Assembly: GCA_023140175.1 (NCBI GenBank)
Contig: JAGLMD010000011.1
Location: 1 to 41,427 of the forward strand
DNA: 41,427 nt
Direction of reading: 5' to 3'
Origin: Nanobdellota archaeon
GTDB taxonomy: Archaea; Nanobdellota; Nanobdellia; Woesearchaeales; WJIZ01
The notes under the pieces are model-generated. The model was not told the DNA's origin. It ran no database searches and worked only from the letters and a program-made list of their open reading frames with translations. Below, one piece after another: positions 16,142 to 27,200 of the stretch (position 1 is the first letter of the stretch; the number at the start of each line of letters is the position of its first letter). Made by a program: the position numbers and the translations under genes.

Positions 16142-19100
16142 TTTAAGCCCCCTATAATGGATATCATATCCCCCCTAGAGCCGGCATTTTTTAGTTTGCC
16201 GCTTAAAGCCCTGTTTTTGAATACATCATTTACCCAGTTTGCAAAATCATTCTTTTCATCATTTACATGATAATGGAATGTTTCGTCATTCATACTCTTT
16301 AAAGCGCCCAGAAGCTCATCAAGATTTTTTAATTCGCGGCTGTTATTTACATAGAAGTATTCTTTTGGATTAGTGAGGGAATGTATCTTGTTTTTTTCAT
16401 GTTTAATTATTTCCTGTTCGATCTTTCTTATTGGTTTTTCTCTTTTGCTTTCAATGCCCTTTGGCCTATTTTTCTCAATATCTTTCTCGAGGAGTTTAAA
16501 CATATCCTTTATATTTTGTTCAGCTAATCCTCTCTTAACATTACTTATGCTATTATTGTTCTCTTCCTTTTTTTCTTTCCTAACTTCTTTTTTTCTTTCC
16601 TTATTCTTATTTCTTTCCTTATCTTCTTTTAATGATAATGCCTCATTTTTGGGCACTTTCTTTATCTTTTCTTCTTTTTCAAGAAATTCGGATATACTCT
16701 CTTTACTTATCTCTCCCTGTTCTTCTTTATTCTTCTCAATTGGCACATCTTTCTTTTCTCTTTTCTTATCCATTATCATGATTCTCTTTTCAATTTCTGC
16801 TATCCTGTCTTTATACATGTTCATTGATTTTTCATATGCAGCCAGCGGCATAATCTTTTCTCTAAAGTAAACTCTTTGCAGGGCCTTTATAGCTTCTTTT
16901 AAGCCATGCATCTCTTTTTCTAATTCATTTATGTTAGTTGAGAACTTTAATATACCAATATGCCTTGACTTTAAATTAATTTTAGCTTCATTTATTTTCC
17001 CTATTCTTTCTCTTAATTGGCCTGTAGTTTTTTTGTACAGCCTATGGCCCATGATTTTATCTATGAAATGCTGTTTCTGGATCTTTTTTATTAGTTCTAA
17101 AACAGAAGATTCTTCTGCTTCTAACCCCTTTAATTTGTTTGATATATATTTTGATGAGACTCTTGTACGTATTATTAAGCCAGACGCACTTAAAAATAAA
17201 GTTATAAGAATTAAGAAAAGCCAATTATCTTTTAAGAAAGGCCCAACCACAGATAGAAATTTGGGAGAACTTTTTTCAATTTCTGCTGCAAAAAAAGCCT
17301 TATTTGCCAATTCTTCTGCGAGTTCATAATCTCCATTTTCAAATGATCTTTTAGCCTGTTCAAGAATTTTTAATGCATTATTAACACTTATGCCTTTTTT
17401 CCGGGATTCTTCAATCTTTTTATGGGCATTCCCTATCAGCCCATAAGCTGAAAAGGCTTTTTCTTTTGCTGTTAATATTTGTGAATATATCTCTCTTATC
17501 TTTCTATGATCCCCCTTTTCCAGTGCTATTCCTGCTTCAGCTAATAATTCATTGGTTTTTTCTATATTAAATCCAGATGTTTTCATTTCATTTATATGGG
17601 CTCCTGCTTTAAGGAGCATTTGAAGTATTTCTTCTCTTCCAAGCTCTTGTATGATAATGAGCATGGGAAATTGCTTTCTGATGCGTTTTCCCGGGCTGCT
17701 GTTAGTATTATTATCAGATGCACTCTTTCCATATGCACTTATAGAAATATTTAACACATAAGCCTTATCTTTCATGTATTTAGGAACATTTATTTCAAGA
17801 TTAAATGTCTTAGTCTCGTTATAGCCAAGCTTATGGATTAATTCCGGATAAATGTTTTGATGCACCATAAAGTATCCATTCACCTTCATAGTTAAATCAT
17901 TGAATATCATATTCTCAATTGTATTTGTCACATTAATTGTAACATTTATCTTGGTGTCAGGGAAAACCCTGATAGTATCCGGAGCATTGATTAATAAGTC
18001 ATATGATATTATCTTATAGGTTAAACCACTGCCGCCCACACTGCTGCTCCCGCTGCCTGAGCTGGTTCCGCTGTTGCCTGGAGGTGTACTTTCACTGCTG
18101 CTTACTGAAACAGACCTTGAATCAGAATTATATTTTCCTTCACTGCAATTTGCTTCTATTGTTATTGTTTGAGTTCCTGTCGAGGCTGATGAACCTACCT
18201 CTACAGATATATTATGCCATTTTGTCTGGCCTACTGATAAATTACCCAAGCTTTTGTTTAAATCAGCTGCAGTTGTCCATCCACCTGGTATTGTCCAGTT
18301 AGCTATTGCATTGGCGGCTGTCTCATTTCCTATATTTGTAATTTTAGCAGCTATATTTCTAATACGGCTGCCTATTGTGGCTGAAGAACTATATTCAGCT
18401 ATAGTTATAAGAAGATATGGGCCAGATGAATATACTGCCAGTGTTACATTGGTATACTTTAAATTAGGGTATGCGCCTGCATTTGTTGGATTTATCCTGA
18501 TTATGATATTATATTCTGTTTCAACATAGGGGACTGTTGTGTTAATATGAATTATTTCCTTGTTTTTAGCATTTATGACAAACGGAGATGTTTTATTGAA
18601 TAATATAGCAGGAGGATCTGTTATGGAAGATAGATTAAATGTTAAATTATAATCTCCTGTATTATTTATAGTCAAATTTCCTAATTCTGCTGTTGTTCCT
18701 ATTATTGCACCTATCGGATCAAATTGGGCCGGATTTCTGATCCATGACCAGTCATAATCTATCAGCAGCGTAGAATTAGTGCTTATATTGTTGTTGCCGG
18801 TGGTGTCATTAGCCCATATTCTAAATGTCCAATTTGCGATAGAGTCAGGAGTAAAATTTCCTGCATAGCTATTGCCGGAAAGGTTTATCATTGCAGAATT
18901 CATCCAGTCAAGGCCGCTGGAATTTTTATATTGAAGCAGGACAGAATCAATCCCGCCTGGATCGGTAACAGAAATTGTGAAAGTTATATTTGTGTTTGGA
19001 TCAAGATCATCTGCACTATTTGGTGAATAAGTAATATTTGTAATGGCAGGGGGAAGAGTATCAGCCACATTAAAACTATATGCGGGTGTGGAATTTTTGT

Positions 19101-21009
19101 TATTTACAGTGTCATTCATATGGAATTTATAGTTAATCTGCCCTGTAGTGTTTGGTTCGCAGCTGAAATAGTATCTTTGGTTAGTTTCAACTGCCATTGA
19201 ATAGTTTGTACCATTGTATTCTAAGAGAACCTTATTCACCGATGTGGATGCATCACTGACATTTATCCTTATTGTCTGTGTATTGCCAATTTCTAAGAGG
19301 GCACTAGAAATATTTATTGCTGTATAGGCGGGTGCAATTGTGTCTGAAATAAATGATATTGCAGAAGAGCTAATATTGCTTCCGGCTGTGTCATTAACAT
19401 TCAGGATTATATTGTTATGCCCTTCGGAAACATTAATTATTGTTCTGAATCTATAATCATCAAAAATTCTAAATAACAGGTCACGGGAGGCGTTATTACT
19501 GTAATTTCCTTTTGTATATATGTTATCGTCGTTGGCTTCCCATAAATAATGATTTTTTATTGTGCCATTTTGATTCAGGAATATCCAATATATTGTGTTC
19601 TCCTGCAATGTTAGTGATTGGTTAAGGGCTATGTTAACCCAGCCAAATGATGAATTGCTGATAAGGCTGTTATTTATTATGGATTTAGCTAATATTGTGC
19701 CAGATGGTCCTGAATTATCTGTTCTTATCTGCAGGGCTGCGTTTTTTGTGCCATTTCCTATTTTCATTATTTTTATAGATATATTGGTTATTTCCATAAT
19801 TTCATTAACTGTAAATGATTGAGAAAGATTGGCATGGTTTATATTTGATTCATTGAGGATACCATTCACATCTGAGCTATCTACACTAATGTTTAATTTT
19901 CCTGCCACAGTTATATTATCATTTCCATTAAGGCTATAAGCTGCCCATCCTATTGCTGCATTTCCTATATTGCTCCTGGCAGTGAAATTTAGATTTATAT
20001 TGCGCGAAGAATATGTGCTTCCTTCTGCGGGGTTCTGGATTGTTATATCTATCGGGGTGATAATTTCAACTGTTCTTGTTTCTGTTCTGTTTTCATTTCC
20101 TGTGGTGTCATTAATCCAGATATAGTATGTATAATTCCCCTGAGTAAGGCCATTTAGTGTGATATTAGTAAATATTCCTGTCCATGTTATAGGGGTTTGG
20201 TTTGTGTTGTTCCAGCTCAGTATTAAGCGGCCCGGCCTGGTGTCATTATGGCTTACATTAATTGTTATTGCTGTTGCTGTTACTGTACTTCTATTTTGGG
20301 GAGTTGGAGATATGAAATTTATTTTTGGGTTTACTGTATCGCCTGCAACATAAAATGTAATGTCGTCTGTGTCAGAATAGAGCGGCCAATCAGCATCTAC
20401 TTCTTTACCACATGTGATGTTGTTGTATTGGTTGTATTCTACAATTGCCCTTATGGAATGGTTACCTATGACATTGTCCAGGGTAATATTTACCCTGAAG
20501 TGTGTTGAGGGTGTTTTCACTGCAAAACCACCAGCGTATAAGCTGGTCCAGTTAACATTGCCTGATGCACTCTTATTGGCATAGAGGATAAATACCCCGT
20601 CCCAAGCTGAACTATATGAAAAGACATCTACATCAATCTCTACTGTATCTCCAACCCTGAAAACAGTATCATTTAATGAAGTCACATTTATGTCATTTAT
20701 ATATTCAAAGACAGCATAGATGCCGTCTTTACAGTTGTCTATAGTATTGAAACAATCTATGGGATTATCATTACAGTATTCTTGGGTGTGACCTGAAAGC
20801 TCATTAGTGCCGCCCTGGCAGTTAGCTCCGCATGAAAATGGAGAAGCTCCATCTCCTATATTGCCTGCAATTCCTATAACTAATATAATCAAGGATAGGA
20901 GGGAGATTACTGTAATAAAATATCTCAGGAATACTTTTTTTGGCTTATGTTTCCTTTTTTGATACATATTCTTCAATTTCAATTGCTCTCCTCTTTTTTT
21001 ATTACCCAT
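16138..21009 (-). CDS. Giant surface protein (1623 aa): signal, Cys-rich N-terminus, Ig-like/CARDB-like domains, Gly/Ser linker, TM, cytoplasmic coiled coils, DUF5752-like C-terminal module
   Basis: Repeats such as DTVNPKINFISPTPQNRSTVTATAITINVSH...GNYTYYIWINDTTGNENRT, many N-x-S/T sequons, C-terminal YFYVNNSRELKNLDELLGALKSMNDETFHYHVNDEKNDFANWVNDVF. Confidence 0.8.
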   Translation of the reverse strand: MGNKKRGEQLKLKNMYQKRKHKPKKVFLRYFITVISLLSLIILVIGIAGNIGDGASPFSCGANCQGGTNELSGHTQEYCNDNPIDCFNTIDNCKDGIYAVFEYINDINVTSLNDTVFRVGDTVEIDVDVFSYSSAWDGVFILYANKSASGNVNWTSLYAGGFAVKTPSTHFRVNITLDNVIGNHSIRAIVEYNQYNNITCGKEVDADWPLYSDTDDITFYVAGDTVNPKINFISPTPQNRSTVTATAITINVSHNDTRPGRLILSWNNTNQTPITWTGIFTNITLNGLTQGNYTYYIWINDTTGNENRTETRTVEIITPIDITIQNPAEGSTYSSRNINLNFTARSNIGNAAIGWAAYSLNGNDNITVAGKLNISVDSSDVNGILNESNINHANLSQSFTVNEIMEITNISIKIMKIGNGTKNAALQIRTDNSGPSGTILAKSIINNSLISNSSFGWVNIALNQSLTLQENTIYWIFLNQNGTIKNHYLWEANDDNIYTKGNYSNNASRDLLFRIFDDYRFRTIINVSEGHNNIILNVNDTAGSNISSSAISFISDTIAPAYTAINISSALLEIGNTQTIRINVSDASTSVNKVLLEYNGTNYSMAVETNQRYYFSCEPNTTGQINYKFHMNDTVNNKNSTPAYSFNVADTLPPAITNITYSPNSADDLDPNTNITFTISVTDPGGIDSVLLQYKNSSGLDWMNSAMINLSGNSYAGNFTPDSIANWTFRIWANDTTGNNNISTNSTLLIDYDWSWIRNPAQFDPIGAIIGTTAELGNLTINNTGDYNLTFNLSSITDPPAILFNKTSPFVINAKNKEIIHINTTVPYVETEYNIIIRINPTNAGAYPNLKYTNVTLAVYSSGPYLLITIAEYSSSATIGSRIRNIAAKITNIGNETAANAIANWTIPGGWTTAADLNKSLGNLSVGQTKWHNISVEVGSSASTGTQTITIEANCSEGKYNSDSRSVSVSSSESTPPGNSGTSSGSGSSSVGGSGLTYKIISYDLLINAPDTIRVFPDTKINVTINVTNTIENMIFNDLTMKVNGYFMVHQNIYPELIHKLGYNETKTFNLEINVPKYMKDKAYVLNISISAYGKSASDNNTNSSPGKRIRKQFPMLIIIQELGREEILQMLLKAGAHINEMKTSGFNIEKTNELLAEAGIALEKGDHRKIREIYSQILTAKEKAFSAYGLIGNAHKKIEESRKKGISVNNALKILEQAKRSFENGDYELAEELANKAFFAAEIEKSSPKFLSVVGPFLKDNWLFLILITLFLSASGLIIRTRVSSKYISNKLKGLEAEESSVLELIKKIQKQHFIDKIMGHRLYKKTTGQLRERIGKINEAKINLKSRHIGILKFSTNINELEKEMHGLKEAIKALQRVYFREKIMPLAAYEKSMNMYKDRIAEIEKRIMIMDKKREKKDVPIEKNKEEQGEISKESISEFLEKEEKIKKVPKNEALSLKEDKERNKNKERKKEVRKEKKEENNNSISNVKRGLAEQNIKDMFKLLEKDIEKNRPKGIESKREKPIRKIEQEIIKHEKNKIHSLTNPKEYFYVNNSRELKNLDELLGALKSMNDETFHYHVNDEKNDFANWVNDVFKNRALSGKLKNAGSRGDMISIIGGLK

Positions 21010-21239
21010 AGATTCATATTTCCGACTTTAAATCCGTCAATTTTTCCTTCAATCTGCAATTTTAAGCAGTGTGTTTGGATAGAATGCCATGCTCTGTCTG
21101 TTTTTAGGGCAATTTCCCTTGTAGAATTTGGCTTATCAGAATTTTGTATTATTTTCAATACACTACTGTGAATATTCGCACTATCCTTCGCCCTATTGGT
21201 AGTCTTACCATTAGTCTTATTATTAGTCTCACTATTCAT
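20979..21239 (-). CDS. Small winged-helix transcriptional regulator
   Basis: SVLKIIQNSDKPNSTREIALKTDRAWHSIQTHCLKLQIEGKIDGFKVGNMNLWVIKK; start revised to MNSETNNKT, about 28 nt from the TATA-like box; overlaps the giant protein gene. Confidence 0.7.
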   Translation of the reverse strand: MNSETNNKTNGKTTNRAKDSANIHSSVLKIIQNSDKPNSTREIALKTDRAWHSIQTHCLKLQIEGKIDGFKVGNMNLWVIKKEESN

Positions 21240-21251
21240 GCTTATATTAGT

Positions 21252-21271
21252 GCGAATGTTCGTATTTAAAT
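21252..21271 (-). promoter_or_regulatory. TATA-like box (atttaaata, 21263-21271) abutting operator ACGAACATTCGC (21252-21263)
   Basis: ACGAA-N2-TTCGC inverted repeat on the - strand between the TATA-like box and start 21239. Confidence 0.6.
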
Positions 21272-21417
21272 CTTTCGGTAATATAATACAGCCAGGATTA
21301 TCGAGGAGAAACAATTGATAATCTTAACAATATCATATGGCTTATCAAATTAGAGTATAATACTTACTTTGAAGTAATCAGAAAGTATTATAAAATTACA
21401 TAGATTAAATCAGGTAA

Positions 21418-22197
21418 ATGGTGGAATTAAATATTGAATCTAATGCTGCTCCGGAAAAAGAGGATTATGTAAAAATTGGTGTGCCTGGGTTTGATGACCT
21501 GATTGAAGGAGGCATACCTAAGGGCAGTTCAATTCTGGTTTGCGGCGGCCCTGGAAGCGGGAAAACTACTTTTTGTTTACATACTTTAAATTATGCCGCC
21601 AATAATGGGGAGAAGTGCCTTTATTTGTCTTTTGAAGAAAGCAGAGAAAGACTGATTAAACATATGAAGGATTATGGGTTTAATCCTGAAGAACTTGAAG
21701 AAAAGGGATTGTTATTAATTAAAAGAAAAAACCCATTTGATATATCAAGGTCAGTCGAAGCCCTGTTGGCTAAAGCAAGGGGCGAATTATTAATTGAAAT
21801 TGATGAGGTAGAAGAGCTGATTCCCGGCGGTTTTAAGCCTGATAGAATAGTTTTTGACTCTTTATCTTCTATATCTGCAGCTTTTATCGGAAGAGATGAG
21901 GGGTATAGGGTATATATAGAGCAGCTTTTTAATGCTCTGGAAAAAATGAACGTAACTAGTTTTCTGATATCTGAGGTTGAGCAAAGCATAAATAAATATA
22001 GTAAAAGCGGGATAGAGGAATTTTTGGCAGATGCAATAATAGCATTCTATAATATAAGAAAAGGAAATATTCGGGTCAGTGCTACAGAAGTTATTAAAGT
22101 AAGGGGGTCTGCGCATAAGAAGAAGATAGTGCCGTTTAGTATGGTACGCGGAAAAGGAATAGAGATCTATCCTTCGGAAGAAGTTTTTACAAATTAA
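21418..22197 (+). CDS. KaiC-family single-domain ATPase (ArlH-like class)
   Basis: IGVPGFDDLIEGGIPKGSSILVCGGPGSGKTTFCLHTL (Walker A), KPDRIVFDSLSSISA (Walker B), EVIKVRGSAHKKKIVPFSM. Confidence 0.92.
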   Translation: MVELNIESNAAPEKEDYVKIGVPGFDDLIEGGIPKGSSILVCGGPGSGKTTFCLHTLNYAANNGEKCLYLSFEESRERLIKHMKDYGFNPEELEEKGLLLIKRKNPFDISRSVEALLAKARGELLIEIDEVEELIPGGFKPDRIVFDSLSSISAAFIGRDEGYRVYIEQLFNALEKMNVTSFLISEVEQSINKYSKSGIEEFLADAIIAFYNIRKGNIRVSATEVIKVRGSAHKKKIVPFSMVRGKGIEIYPSEEVFTN

Positions 22198-22202
22198 GCA
22201 TA

Positions 22203-23270
22203 TTATTCTTTGCCTTCTTTCTTAATAATTTTGTCTTTAAGTTTCTTAAATAAGCTTGGCTTTTTTTCTTTCTCCTCTTCTTCTCCTTCTTTCTCCTCTT
22301 CTCCCGGAACTTTTATCTTTTCTATCTTGGTAAAATCCCTGGGCATTTTCTTTGCTTCTTCATCTAACAGGTTAAAATATTTGTCTAAGTCCGGAGTTTT
22401 TTGTGCAAGAAGTTCAAAGCCGCTAAGTAATTTTCCTATTTTTTCAACTCTTTCGTCGAATCTGTTGTTCAGATCTTTCTCAACACCCCTAAATTTTTTG
22501 TTAGATAATAGTATCAGGCCGGATATATGTTTTTCAAAGTTGTTAAACCTTATCACAAGGTTTTCAACATCCTTTTTGTCAGCAAAGTTTGTTGCTCTTG
22601 TTTTTAAGCTGTCTAAATCAGATGTAAGATCTCTCAGTGCTTTATCCAAGTCTTTTAAATTGTCTACAAATTTCATAAAATCGCCGAATCTTTTCTGCGT
22701 TTCTGAAAAGATTGTTTCAACCTTGTCAGAATGCCTTTGTATGTTAACACTGGTTTTTCTGATTTCTGCCAACTCTCCTTTTATCTCTTCATTAAGCTTA
22801 ATGGCCTGCTCCATTCCAGTAAAGACCTTTAATTTGTTCCTCATCTCTTTTATTTCAGACAGCGCGCTATTTATCATCATCTCGTTGCTTTCTAGGTTGG
22901 CTCTTAAAGCTTCTACTTTTGCATCACCCTTTCTTACTTCAATCATCAGCCTGTCCGGCTGAACTGATTGGACCATGTCAATGGCCTGTGTTGCTTTTGC
23001 TTCAAGCATCCTGGAGCCTTTGTCTCTATCCAGCATCATTGTTCTCATCTCTCCAATCTGCTCATTTATTCTGGTAAAGCGCTCTGTATTGGCTTTGTTT
23101 AATTCATAGAATGTAGAGAACTGCGCTTTTAATTTTTCTACGTCTGCTGTCAAATGACCTATGTCTCTTATGGATTCTCCAACAGCAGAAGCATTCTCTG
23201 AGTCAGCGTCTTTTTCTTCTTCCGGCTCATCGTCAGGATCTGATTCCTCTTTTTTCTTTTTTCCGAACAT
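22203..23270 (-). CDS. Coiled-coil protein resembling archaellum accessory protein C (ArlC/FlaC-like)
   Basis: HLTADVEKLKAQFSTFYELNKANTERFTRINEQIGEMRTMMLDRDKGSRMLEAKATQAIDMVQSVQPDRLMIEVRKGDAKVEALRANLESNEMMINSALSEIKEMRNKLKVFTGMEQAIKLNEEIKGELAEIRK. Confidence 0.55.
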   Translation of the reverse strand: MFGKKKKEESDPDDEPEEEKDADSENASAVGESIRDIGHLTADVEKLKAQFSTFYELNKANTERFTRINEQIGEMRTMMLDRDKGSRMLEAKATQAIDMVQSVQPDRLMIEVRKGDAKVEALRANLESNEMMINSALSEIKEMRNKLKVFTGMEQAIKLNEEIKGELAEIRKTSVNIQRHSDKVETIFSETQKRFGDFMKFVDNLKDLDKALRDLTSDLDSLKTRATNFADKKDVENLVIRFNNFEKHISGLILLSNKKFRGVEKDLNNRFDERVEKIGKLLSGFELLAQKTPDLDKYFNLLDEEAKKMPRDFTKIEKIKVPGEEEKEGEEEEKEKKPSLFKKLKDKIIKKEGKE

Positions 23271-23655
23271 TTTCTATTTTACTTCTTAGTTTTTCAGCTT
23301 TTTATTTAATTCCTCTAGCTTCATTATTCTTTTTTTCAGCTCAATCATCTTCAGCTCACGGCCAACTGCAAATTTGTTGAATCTTTCTATCTCTTTGATT
23401 TTAGATTTGAGCTCGTTTATCTCTTTTTCCTTTTTGATTTCTCCTGCCTGCTCTTTCTCATCTTTGGACATATCCCTGTTTTCTTTTGCTTCTTTTAATT
23501 CTTCTTCCAGGCCTTCTACATCTGCTATTAGCCGGCCTATAGAAAGAGTTCTGCCTGAGTTATCAGCCTCTTCTTTAACTCCGTCTTTTTCTTCTTCCGG
23601 CCCATCGCCAGAATCTGATTCCTCTTTTTTCTTTTTTCCGAACATTTTCTATTTT
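23207..23655 (-). repeat. Direct repeat, 74 bp copies at 23207-23280 and 23582-23655 (3 mismatches seen)
   Basis: Compared by eye; 5' ends of the ArlC-like and adaptor genes. Confidence 0.75.
23286..23645 (-). CDS. Chimeric adaptor: N-terminus duplicated from the ArlC-like protein, C-terminus is the sensor coiled coil
   Basis: MFGKKKKEESDSGDGPEEEKD matches the start of the 22203..23270 product; C-terminus IERFNKFAVGRELKMIELKKRIMKLEELNKKL matches the HAMP/PAS sensors. Confidence 0.75.
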   Translation of the reverse strand: MFGKKKKEESDSGDGPEEEKDGVKEEADNSGRTLSIGRLIADVEGLEEELKEAKENRDMSKDEKEQAGEIKKEKEINELKSKIKEIERFNKFAVGRELKMIELKKRIMKLEELNKKLKN

Positions 23656-24254
23656 TATAATTCTATTAATTTATTCCTTATTTCAAGGCAGTCTTTCAGA
23701 AACTTTTCTTTTAATTCTTTTGGAAGGCCTTTATAGGCCTGCATAATCTTTGCATAATAAGTGTCAGCTTCCTGCTTTTCTTTGGCTTCTATGTGTTTGC
23801 CTGCTTTATTTATGAGTTCTCTTATCTGTTCTTCAGGATATTCTTTCTTTCTGGCTTCTTTTTCATCTTCGCCTTTCTTTTGTTCCTTATTTAGTTCTCC
23901 TCTGAGCTCATTTCTTAGTTCTTCTCTATCTATCTCTTTTTTATTCTCTATAGCTCCGCTTAATTCCTCTTCCAGCCCCTCTATATTTATTTCCACATTT
24001 TTCTTTTCTATTTTTATGCCATTTTCTATTTTTGTCGATTCAATCTCTTTTTCAACATCGTCCAATAATTGTTCCACTTTCATGTTACTCTCTTTTTCAT
24101 TTGTTATTTCTGCAATTCTAATCTTCGATGGAATGTTCATTATTTTCATTTCTGCAATCTTAACATTAATGCCTTTTTTTCTCATTTGGCTTATTTCATT
24201 CTTAAGCTCTTTTAGTTTACTGTTCAACTCATCGCTAATGTTTGTTCCTTCCAT
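23655..24254 (-). CDS. Coiled-coil protein with C-terminal helical domain shared with the HerA fusion
   Basis: EEQIRELINKAGKHIEAKEKQEADTYYAKIMQAYKGLPKELKEKFLKDCLEIRNKLIEL. Confidence 0.7.
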   Translation of the reverse strand: MEGTNISDELNSKLKELKNEISQMRKKGINVKIAEMKIMNIPSKIRIAEITNEKESNMKVEQLLDDVEKEIESTKIENGIKIEKKNVEINIEGLEEELSGAIENKKEIDREELRNELRGELNKEQKKGEDEKEARKKEYPEEQIRELINKAGKHIEAKEKQEADTYYAKIMQAYKGLPKELKEKFLKDCLEIRNKLIEL

Positions 24255-24255
24255 T

Positions 24256-27200
24256 TTATGATAGTTTTGTTAATTTATTCCTTATTTCAAGACAGTCTTT
24301 CAAGAACTTTTTCTTGAGCTCTTTTGGAAGGCCTTTATAGGCCTGCATAATCTTTGCATAATAAGTGTTAGCTTCATACTTTTCTTTGGCTTCTATATGT
24401 TTGCCTGCTTTATTTATGAGTTCCCTTATCTGTTCTTCTGTTGTTTCTTTAACCTGTTCTTTCTCATTTTCCTTCTCTTTCTTATCATTGTTTTCTACTG
24501 CTTCTTTTTCTTTTTTTCCTTCTTCTAATCTTTCTTCTCTATTTTCTTCTAATCCTCCTTCTTTATTTTTGATTTCCTCTTTCTTTTCATCATCATCATC
24601 ATCATCATCCGCTTCATCTTTTTTTTTGCTGCTGTCCTTTAACTCTTTTTCCGGCCCTTCTACATTTGTTGATGCTTTATTGTCTTCACTACTATTTAAT
24701 TCTTTTTTAAGTTCTTCTATATTTGCTAATCTTATTTTTCTTTCTTTTGGTTTTTTTCCTAGTTTATCCCATTGTTTATCTACTCTCGGCTTTAGGCCTT
24801 CAATATAAATATCCACCATATTGAAGTTTCCAGATTTTACTTTGTCTTTCGCAAGTTTTAATTCTAATTCCAGATCAAATGTATCTATGCCTTCTTCTTT
24901 CAGCTGTTCTAATTCATATTCTATATCTGCTATTGTTTTATTATATTTATTATAATCTTCTAATTCCTTGTCACTTAGCCTTTCCAGGCTATGCAGAACA
25001 GGCCTGAATGTCACGAAATATGGTTTTCCTTTGTTATAAGCAGCGTTTTCTATTACGCCTGTTCCTATAGCTGCTTTTACCACTGATTTTAGTATATCTT
25101 CCCCATACTCTTCTTTTATCCTGTTGAGGTCTCCTTCGTCTCTTGTCCTCATTTGTATTTCTGTATTGATGTTACCCAGAACCTCGGATGGAAAGTCACT
25201 TAGGACCTGGCTTATCAGGATCAAACCAACGCCCCATTTTCTGAATTCTCTTGTAGCTCTTTCAACATGGATGAATACTTTGCCGGAACCACCAAATTTA
25301 GGCAATAGTGTATGGATACCATCATAGACCAGCAAATACTTTAATTGGGCTGATTCCGGCAGATTAGCTTTGAACACTTCTCTTATGGTGTTTGCGACAA
25401 ATAGCTCTGTATCTTCTGTTCTGAGCTTATTTGTTACAAAAATATTTATCTCGCCTGGTTTTGCATACTTCTTGAAGTCTATGATCTCTCTTCCATCATT
25501 TACTCTATGGACATTACCATTGAATGCCCTGGCCTGGGCTTTCTTCATACCAAATTTTGGGTAGAGATCTAAGAGTTTCTTGTCTTTACATTTTCTTAGG
25601 AATCCTGTCCAGTTTGCTGTTGGATCGAAGACAATGACAGAAACATCCCTTGATAATGCTTCTTCAACAAGAACCTCTGCACCTACAGATTTACCTGAAC
25701 CAGATGTACCTGCTATCAATGTATGGATCTGGAACTTGTCCAAATCAAAATAAGTCTTTATGCTTGTATTGGGTATATTGCCTATGAATGCTGATCTGGG
25801 CCCTTCTTTGGGCAAATCTGTTATATTCATCTCAATTTTATATCTCTCTTTCTCGGCTTTTTTCTTTTTGTACCAAAAGAACAGGAAAATACCAAGTGCT
25901 GTTACTGCTATTATGAGCAGCAGGAGCCATAGCGGGATTATTCCGAATATTGAATATTTGTAAAATGGCCTGAGAATATTGAAGACTGCTGTATGCTTTG
26001 AACTGAATTCAAGATATTCTGCTTCCACACTTAAGATGTGTTCGCCTAATTCAAAATCATCGGGTATTGTAAAACTCTTGAGCAGAGAGAAAGATGTCTG
26101 AACTATAACCTCATCAGTATCAATCAGGTATTGTTTTCCTGTTCTTTCATTGGTTATTTTATGTATTAATTTAATGTCATACTCTTCTTCTCTTAATAAA
26201 TTCTGAATATCTACCCTGTATCTTAATTTGTTGCCTGTATAGACTGTATCATCTAATACTTTTAATTCTATCAGAAGCCCCTCTATTGGCAATTTGTCTT
26301 TCTTATAGAGCATGATGATTATTGGAATTTCTGCTTCTATATCTCCGGATATTACTAATTTGCCTTCATAAACACCAGGTTCACCCCTGCCTAATAAAGT
26401 TACTATGAACTCTCCTGTAGAGTCGGGACCTAGGGTCATGGATGTTTTTTCTAATTCTATTAAAGGAATGACTTCTCCTTCTATTGTCATTCTTACATTA
26501 ACTTCAGTAGTTCTGAAGTTGATTATTGATATCGGTACATTTAGAAATGAGCCTATACGCAGTTTTTTAACGATCTTGTCAATAGGGAGCTGGTGTTCTG
26601 CGAATTTCTCGACTACTTTTACAGGAGAAGGCCTTTCTATCCTTGCAGGGCCAATCCCCGGACCTATGCCAGTACCCGTTCCTGTGCCATCTGATGTTCC
26701 TGCCCCTGTGCCAGTACCGGGCACAATTTCTACATCGGTAATATTCATTGTAATATTATGAAATGTGGTATTTCCCGGCCCTATTCTTACTTCAGCTATG
26801 TAATTGTCATATCCAGATTTTATAGCTACGAGATTATGTATGCCTGAAGGTATGTTGAGGAAATATTCCCCAATAGAATTTGTGGTTGCAGTCTGGCCTG
26901 CAACACTAACTGTGGCATTTTCAAGTAAAATATTGTTTGCATCCATAACAATTCCTGCTATAGAGCCGTTATCTTCTGTTATGTTATATTCGAATATACC
27001 CATGGAGATATTGTGAATAGTGATGTTATTAGCACTAATATTTATTTCTCCTATGTAGTTGTCATATCTTGTTTTTGTTGCGACAATATTATGGGTTCCC
27101 TCTAAGATAACTAAAGTATACTCGCCAGTTTCATTTGTTATTCTTATAACGCCTCCTGCGCTTACTGTTACATTAGCTAAAGGCAGCATGGTTATGTTAT

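Noticed and set aside
24587-24612. (ATC)n microsatellite
   Set aside because: Encodes a poly-Asp run in the acidic linker of the HerA fusion; no evidence of a regulatory role, although slippage is possible.
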